A stretch of DNA of 64,000 nucleotides, taken from assembly GCA_013398055.1 (NCBI GenBank), contig VZRS01001718.1, positions 353,232 through 417,231 on the forward strand, read 5' to 3'. Source of the stretch: Ifrita kowaldi. Lineage: Eukaryota; Chordata; Aves; Passeriformes; Cinclosomatidae. The position numbers and the translations under genes are program-made. Below the pieces are notes generated by a model, which worked only from the letters and a program-made list of their open reading frames with translations, ran no database searches and had not been told where the DNA came from. This document shows positions 52,901 to 61,900 of the stretch, piece after piece (position 1 is the stretch's first letter; each line of letters starts with the position of its first letter).

Positions 52901-55900
52901 AGTCTGCTTTGGTGTAAGGCAGTTAAGGTTCCACATAGACAAAACTGCTTTTTGTGCCTTTCCAGCATCTTGGGTTTCATACATTTGCTGTATGGAGCAC
53001 TGAAAGCCTGCAGACAAGGACACCTGTGCCTGCCGATGGCTAATCTGCCTGATGTGTGTGTGCACACAAACAAATCGGACCAATGCACCCTACAATGTAG
53101 CGGGAATTTCCATTGTTACAGACCCACCACAAACTAAGGAAAAATCTGTTTTCACAAAGAAAAAACTGAATTTGATGATTTCCTTCTAAATTATTCAGCT
53201 TGTTTCAAAGGCTATTGCATATGCACTAAGTGAAGGAAAAGCAAGAAGCTATCTGAACATGCACAGCAATCCATTTCACCACTGCTTTTGTGGAAGATGG
53301 GTGCTCTGTTACTAAAAACCATTTTCCCACTAATCCAGGCTTCAAAGGAAAGTCAGAGATGGAAAATACTGCAGTCAGGCTCGATCTTCCCTTTGCAATA
53401 ACTGAAGTGTTTGAACTAAAGATGCAGGTACAGCTTTTTCTGAAAGCTACAATAATTCTTCCTGCAGAGGAAGATTAATCCCAAAGACTGCTTAGAAACC
53501 ATGATAAAGAACTTAAAACTGCAAATACGAAATTTATGTAGCAGTATCCAATAAAACTCAATCCCCAAAATACCAAAGTTTACTATGTTTACAAGATATT
53601 CACTATTCCATTAATATCAGGGTGTACATTTTTAAACATTAACTTCTTATTTTAGGCATTTCATTTCACAAAGTCTGTAGATGAACAACTATTTTCAAGT
53701 AAAATTAACAGCTGTTAAATCATCATCGTTTCAGTATTTTTTTGGTCTTATAATGTGTTCTGACTCATTTGAATTTCTCTTTACTGACAGAATCTGATTT
53801 TTCTACTTATTCTACTGAGACATTACACATTCTGAACTAAATGTATCTGTGCATTCCCCACACAGTACACAATTGGCATTTCTTGCATTATTTCTACTTA
53901 AAAAGGCAGGAGGCACACTCCATTTCTGCATCATTCAATTCAGTACAGCACAAAAAAGTAGACAAAGGTGTAACTCTCATGCACATCTATGAAACTCCTC
54001 AACATTTGAGAGGGAGAAGTTTGTGGTGGTAGTGTTCCTACTGTAAAGTTTATAGCACATCATCTACACTGCAATGGATCTGAACTGGGAAATCAGCCTG
54101 CGCACTCTCAGGAATTAAGATTGTGACATAATTTGCTGCTTTCTCTGTATCTGTTATTTGTCCTGAAGGACTCAGCACAGTGTGTGTGCATACATGTCCA
54201 CACACATCTTTTAATTTATCGATGAGGATTTAATATGTCACCTGGATACCTCACGGCTGAGAGACTGAAGTCCTTTCTTACAATGAAATATACCAAGAAA
54301 GTGTAGTAAATTCAGTTTGATAACTGCATTGTCACATATAATTTCTCTGTCTCACGTGAGTACACCAAGAACATTTGACAACAGTAACTGCAACCCAGCT
54401 AGAAACTGCAAACCAACAAAAAGGAATCCTCCTTCTGAATAACCACAAGGGACTTCACTTTTTTCAATAAAGAATACAAATCCTGAATATTTACAAGCTG
54501 AGAAAATTAAACTCAATGACAGCAGGAAGTATTCTTAATTATGCCCTGATGTTGGAATGAGTAATAGAATGTATTACACTTTCTTCCCAGGTAACTTACA
54601 TAAACATATCTACAACTCTGTTTTGCCATGCTCCTTCACCTTGATTTAATGTCACAGCCATATTTTTTGTTTGCCTCATTATCTTCTTTTCTGTAAGTCA
54701 ACCACCTTATCCATAGACCCAAGATTTTCCATACAATTACAACTGAACAAAACCAGCAATGATTATCTGCAGCCCAATTGCCTAAGAAGTTAAAGACAGA
54801 AAAAACTATTGAATTTAAATGTTGCAACAACTGCTCTTTTAATATCTACCTGTGGAATATACAATATTAGATATTCCGAGTGAATTCATCATGAAAAGCA
54901 CATATTCTAAGTCAGATACTCACAGCACCAATACTAACACGTACACTGGCAGTTTCACATCAGTGTTTCATAATATTAAAATAGTTTGTCAAAAACATTT
55001 GGATTTTGATTTTCAAAATATGGCCAAACATTTTATTTCTGTACGGGAACTAAATTATTCCCAACAGGTACAGAGCAGAAAGCAAGCTCTATGACAATAA
55101 TCTGAACTCTACAAATTGTCAATGTCTTCATGTCCATAAAAGTATGTCATCAAAACGCCATTTTAGAAATTCTTGTTCTTCCGTTGTTGCAAAATCAGGG
55201 TTTTACTAATTTTCATTCTTAATGCTAATTGCATGTCTAAGAAAAAAAAAAAGATCCTCCCTTTTCGAGACAATTATTTATTATTAATTATTATTTATTA
55301 ATAATTAATATTTAATTACATTTACTATTTTAATATTTAATTGTAGCCCAACTTGATGGGTTTTTTTGTGACCTTATTCAATCTGAAACGACATAGGGCA
55401 GCAATCTGAATTCCAATTAGAAAAAGATGAATTTCAGCACTTCAGAGTTCTCAACAGACTGGCCAAGGAACTTCCCAGTAAAATAATAAAAAATACACTT
55501 TGGTTCTGAAAAAAAATTAAACAAAAGTCTTTTATTTCTGCCACTTAATGAAATCTGGAAAAATCCCTTGTGGTTTTCATGTCTGACATCTCAATTTTGA
55601 CCATTATGAAAGCCTTCTGCAGTCTCCATTTACAGACTAAAATAATACAACTTTCCTTTCAAATCAGTCATGTTAAAAATACTTGGCAAATAAATTTAAG
55701 AAGTTAAATATCAAGCCAATTTAGGAACCGTGATGAGTTTTGACCCATTTTCAGCCATTTACAAAGTCTAGTGGATTTCTTCCCTTACTCCCATCCACAC
55801 AACCTCACCTTTGCAAGGCAGAAGCAGGCCAGCATTCTCACCCGGTAGAAACACTGCTCCTGCTCCAGGATATCAGTCAGTGCAAGCCGTGATGCTGGAG

Positions 55901-58900
55901 TAGGGAACTTCTCCAATGCCAGAATGGCTTCTTCTTGTGCCACCACATCTCTCTCATATCGCAGCTGATACTGCCACATGAAATCAGACTGCTCAAATTC
56001 CACCTTCCTCAGTACTGACATATCAGGATCTATCCTTATCCAGAGCAAGGGGGAATCAGCACTAAGACAGACATGAAAAACATTAATGGCTTATAAAATT
56101 TCGAGACTATAGAAATTCTAAATTCTGTTATGAGTTATTTGTAAAGTATTTAAATTCAAAGAACCATAACAAAATATAGGTTAGAGGTAACTTTTGAAAA
56201 TCTCTGGTCCAATCTCCTGCTTCCCAGGATGGTAATTCCATAGCCTCCCAGGGCAGTCTGTCCAAACCTCTAATACATCAGAGTGAACACAGTGGTTTAG
56301 TATTTTTAACCTACAGATCTTTGTTTATGGTAATCTACTGTATAATCTCAGTGTATCCAATTCTACTTCCTCAGTTGCTACAATTTTCCTAACTGATAAG
56401 CACTTTATCACCTTCCAAAGTTTAAGACTACAAAAAAAAAAATCCAAGAAAGAAAATCTGGCAGTAAATAAACTTTTTTTTTATCAATAGATGTGAAACT
56501 CCCTTACAACCACTCACATGCTATGATGAAAGCTGACAAGGGTAACCATGGAAATGATGATAAAAGTGAAAGTATTAACCAACAGGATTAAAGTTATCCT
56601 ACACACAGAATGACCCAGTTGTATTCCACCCAAACAAACATTTTACACTTTAGTATTCACACAGCACCATGACTGCAGAAATAATTTATGGGAGCAAGAA
56701 GCACAAATTATGCAATACATTCTCTTACTCATTTTTCCACATAAAAATCACAACCCCAAAATACCAACATGGCATTAGAAGGGTTTGGAATGATGAAAAG
56801 GGCATAATTACAAATATTATGCGTATTTCTGAATACATTTGTAGAAAATCTAGAATTACCATCAAGATAGTAGCTAGAGAAGAAAAGACAGTGAAAGAGT
56901 GTATACACAAGACTTAGAAAATAGGATAAAATGTGTATTATCATACATGATTGGAGCAGAGGAGTCCAAACCGGACAACAGAATGACCACGCCACAGATT
57001 AGGTTATCAGATACAGTTCAAGTGTCTTGCATAAAATCCTATACCAGTTCAAAGGTCATTCTAAAATCCCTGAAGTCTCAGCTCAGGGTAATACAGCAGG
57101 GACCTGAGCATAACTGATCAAAAATACTCACAAATATTTAGGGTAATTATCCTTCAATACAATTAAAATGATTCATATGTCAACTGTCATATGAAAATGA
57201 CAGCAATAACTTGCTCAATGTAAATACGTCATAAAATTTTTTCTCATCATACATTAGATGAGGTTAAATTTTGAGAATCTGCAACACTTTTAAGGTGGCA
57301 AGCAATCTGTCCTTCTTCAAAGAGACACCACTGGCTTTCAAGAGCAGATTATTTACTTCCCCCATCCAGAAAACAAGATACCAACACCTTCACTATGTCT
57401 CAGGGTACTACTGGCTCCAAGTCAAGGATGGTAAGGCAGGTATCTACACTGAGCAACAATTTGCTTTCAAAGAGCTTAACGGTTCCAACTGAAATTAATG
57501 ACAGTGTAGATTTCAGCGTGAAGCACTTCATCATTATTTTTAATCTAGAAGAATCCTTTTGTAATTACAGATTTCAGGAACTTGTCTGTATTAGTGGCAG
57601 TTAAATGGTCTTCGTCAAGATCCAACAAAAATTGCTCTAACTTCGTTTCAAACAAATTGTTGTTTACATTTTAGCTATAAAGTCAGCTGAAGGGTATCAT
57701 TGGAAATGTATTAGAGTCAAGTAATTTACTGTATCACCCTACTGTGCCCAAGTTTTTTATAAAATCTGATTATATTGGTTAACCCATACTTTCTACACTT
57801 TGCCAGCACTTCCCCAGCTACAGCAGAAAAGTCCCAAAGAAGACAAAGAAATGTGGGATAGTTTTGGCAGCTGCCACTCGTATAATGAAGTACAACATCA
57901 TTATCCAATCCTTCACAATAGCATGCTTTAGACAAGGGGAACATGGCTCAGACTCACACTGAGAAACTCCAACAAGCCAACTTACTCCATAGCAGAAAGG
58001 TCCATGTCCACCTCTTCTCCATTCATCAGTGGAATCTTTTTCTTCTTATTTCTATTAAAAAAGAGAAAATAGAATGCAAAAAAAAAAGTATACTTAGCAG
58101 ACTGGCAAATAGATGTTTATAAATGGAGTTAAGGACTGCAAAAGTACTCTGTGTATTTCACCACATAAAAACGTAATGCTCTGTACAGCAAAAAAAATTT
58201 GCTGTAATAATTTTGCTCTGTACAGCAAAAAATATTCACAAATTTGAGCTATGCATGCATTTCTATAATTTCTACTCCCACCCCATTTTTACAATTACAC
58301 CTAAACATAGAACTTTGAGAAGCAGAATTCAAAGTAATTATTAAAATGCATTAGAAAACAGAGAGAATCTATTTGGGAAGTATGTCACTTTTCTTGTTCC
58401 CTTGGTTTAGCAAACAGTCTCGGCACCCTCTTCACTAGAGGCACTCCTTTGGCCTACATTTATCTTCCCTCTAATTTGTGGTTCCCATTCAAAGGCATTT
58501 TGAATAATTTGATTAATTAGAGTCTTCATTCAACTAATTCTACATAAATTAGGTCTTTATAAAACTTTTACAAAATGACTTATAATTAAGTTTAAAGTCT
58601 CTTGCTGTCCCTAAACAGTAAGAAATTCTCCACTTACATCACAAGGAAGTTTTATTTAGTAAGATCAAGAAAAAGAATATATTTATCATCAAATGCCCTG
58701 TATGTTTTCATATATCCATACTAAAAATACCTGCAGTTAGTATTTTAGTTCTTACCTTCTGCTTTTAGAATGGCAAGGAATATCGTGTTTAAGACTGTTT
58801 TCTTCAATCTGCAACGTATGGTTGAATGAGCCATCAAGTTCTTGCACTGTCACTTTAAGAGGACCCTTGAAGTTCATAAGATTTTGTTATTAACATTAAA

Positions 58901-61900
58901 CTTCTGCTTATTAATGTATACATTATACTTGTATGTGCAGGTAAAATATGGAAAATGGACCTTACCACGTATTTCTGAGTCCCAGGAGAGGTGTAATCTT
59001 GTTTTATTTCCAATTCCAATACATTCCGTTTTCTATTAAATGCAAAGCTACCATAAAATTTTACCACTCCACTCTGATCCCTAATAAGCAGTATAGGAAT
59101 TCTAGTGCTCAATGCAACAGTTATAGAAAACCATAATTCTCAATTCTTAACACTTGCTTTATGCTTCTTTATTCCTAGAATTACCCATTCCAAGAAAATC
59201 TGGAAATGAAAACACTCATGTTCGTTCACGAAATTCTGGGGGTTTAGGTTCTTTTAATCTTTTTTTCTTCAAATAGTTCTTTAATGTCCAATCATGTCTC
59301 TTACGGAGAAAAACTGAAGTGCAGTAAAAATCACCTAGTATGAAGAAATTCATTATGAAAAACTATTCTGGACTCCACCACATCCAATGTCCTTGGCATG
59401 CTCTCAGAGAAAGTAATTGAGTAAGACTTCAGTAATTTCAATATGGTTTGTTTTACTACGTATTTTAGTTAAATAAAACTAAGGGGAAAATGTAGACATT
59501 AGCTTGTTTTCTACCCACACTACATTTAACTCCATTATTTTATTGCAGTTTTTCAAACTGGGTCATGTGGGCATTCACATGTGTGTGTATATGAGTTCAC
59601 ATACACATGGAACTACACAATATGAATGATAAGAAGTAACAATCTCACTCTACATTTTTGCCCAGGCAATGATTTCTTCAAGACAACTCGTCCTGTGAAT
59701 AATTTAATCATTCATTTCTGTATGACAGCCATTACTACACCTTACTTATAGTAAACAAAAACACTCAACTGAAGCGTTTTAGTCTAATGCACACTCTCAC
59801 AAGACTCTGACAATATGAGACAAAAGCAAGGAAGGAAACTCTGTTCTGTCATGTACCAACATTTAAGGGAGGAGCTTCCATATTCTTATGGTACACGGGT
59901 TATTAACTTTTCTCCCAAAATTTGGCCATTTGGCTAAATACTTCAGACTGTTTCTGTTTGTGGAGGCTGCCTTCATGAAGCTCTGTGACATCAGGTAAGA
60001 GTTTAAGACATTTTTAGTGGTTTCTTCAGCACAAGGTTTAAACTCAGCATCCACGCAGCCCTTGCTAATGGCATAAGATAGCACTAGTTAATAGCAGTAA
60101 GATCTCCTCCCAAACATAAAGACCTGCTGTGATCTCACAAAGTGGAAAATCTACAGTCACAGGAATAGCAGGGTTTGAAGCATGGTAGGCAGGTTGCAAC
60201 AACAGGATTAAATGCAAGTTACAGTTAACTGTACAGTTAACTTGTAACAGGATCAGCCCTGGGGCCAAAGCACAGAGAAGGTGAAAAATCCCCAAATGTG
60301 TGAATTACAATTCCTTCCTCCTTACAGAACAGATGTAGCCAAGATTCACCCAGCTCAGATAGTAACGCTGACATTCAGGTGTAGCTGCAGTGTGAAAATA
60401 TGTACATATACAACTCCTATTTTTCTCAAGTGCTTGGCACAGCAAAGTATGGAAATTAGAATAATATGTATGTATACTTTATGAACACTTCTGATGCAAA
60501 TAAAACACTAACCTCTCAAATTACTCTATAAATACGAATTATACAGTGCTTTTTAGTTAAGATATTCAGATGCATGAACGTTGTTAAGTCAGCTCAAACA
60601 CCTACTTTTGTTTAAGGTATATTTTTGCTGCAGTCACGTACAATTATAGGCCTGGAGTCACATTAAATAAAACTAACAATTAAACCTGTTAAATGGAGCA
60701 ACTTCAAATTTCCCCTCCTATCAATCCAAAATAAGAAACCCTATTTCTTGACTAATATCACTGAAATTTGAAGAATCAACAGACAGAGGTTTATTTTACC
60801 TGCAATTGTACTATTAACACAAGCTACCAAGCTATTAAAGTATATTGTAAACTAATAGTCTGTGCTTTAGGTTACTTATTTCATGGCGATTTACTGGAAA
60901 TCACATATTAAAATGCACCAGACTATAGCATTTTCCACGTCCGACTTCAGCATATTTCTATGGGCAGTGTCCTCTGGAATCCTTTTAGTATAATTTGGCC
61001 TTAAATTCCAGCAGAGTTCCTGTGCTTCTTTCAAAGGAAACCTTAAAATAATGAAAACCCTTCTAGTAAAGAACATGCAAAAAAACCAGCATAGTTCAAA
61101 GGACTGGGGAAAGATTGTGAACCCGTGGCTCACATATACATCTAATTCACAGAATAATGTACTTCACTGTTTTATGCAAGTGTATTTTATACTCTTCTTC
61201 ACATTCCTTTAATAGTGCCAATTAAAAAACCAAATTCATTCTCCATATTAACAATCCAGACCAAGAATAAAAAGGATACACCCACTGCTTTATTAAAGGT
61301 TGGATGTCTTTGCCTGAGACATTTGAGATAGATTTCAAAAACCCAGATGTGGAAACCAACATCTGACTCCACATGTGTGACTGGAACTTCTGAGACGAAG
61401 CAGTACTGGCCAGACTCAACAACTTGTTGAAAACCTAAAATGATAAAAAGTTATTGCTTTCCCTAAATACTTACATATAAAATAAGCTTTTCTGTTTAGT
61501 TTCAGTTGAATTGCAACTAAAGGTCAATACACTCACTTTCTGATAACTGTCTTTAAAAAAACGTTTTCAAAATAAAGACATTACAAGAAATTACTTGCTT
61601 GACCATATCAGAAATTGTGATTTTCAGTCCAAATGTATCTTCCTGGAAGTTACACATACATATAAATATACAAAATCAATTAAAAGATCATCAACTTTCA
61701 AAAATTGTCTACAGTAAAAGAAATCACTGACTATACCTCCTTTTTCAGAAATGAAACACTCATTAGATTTTCTGCTGTATTTTCAACCTGACAACTACCT
61801 ATAATAGCTCCAGCACAGTAACACGTTTTTCTTAAAAATAACCCCAAACCAAGGAAAAAAAAACCACAATGCCCCCAAAAACCTGAAGTTAATACGAAAA

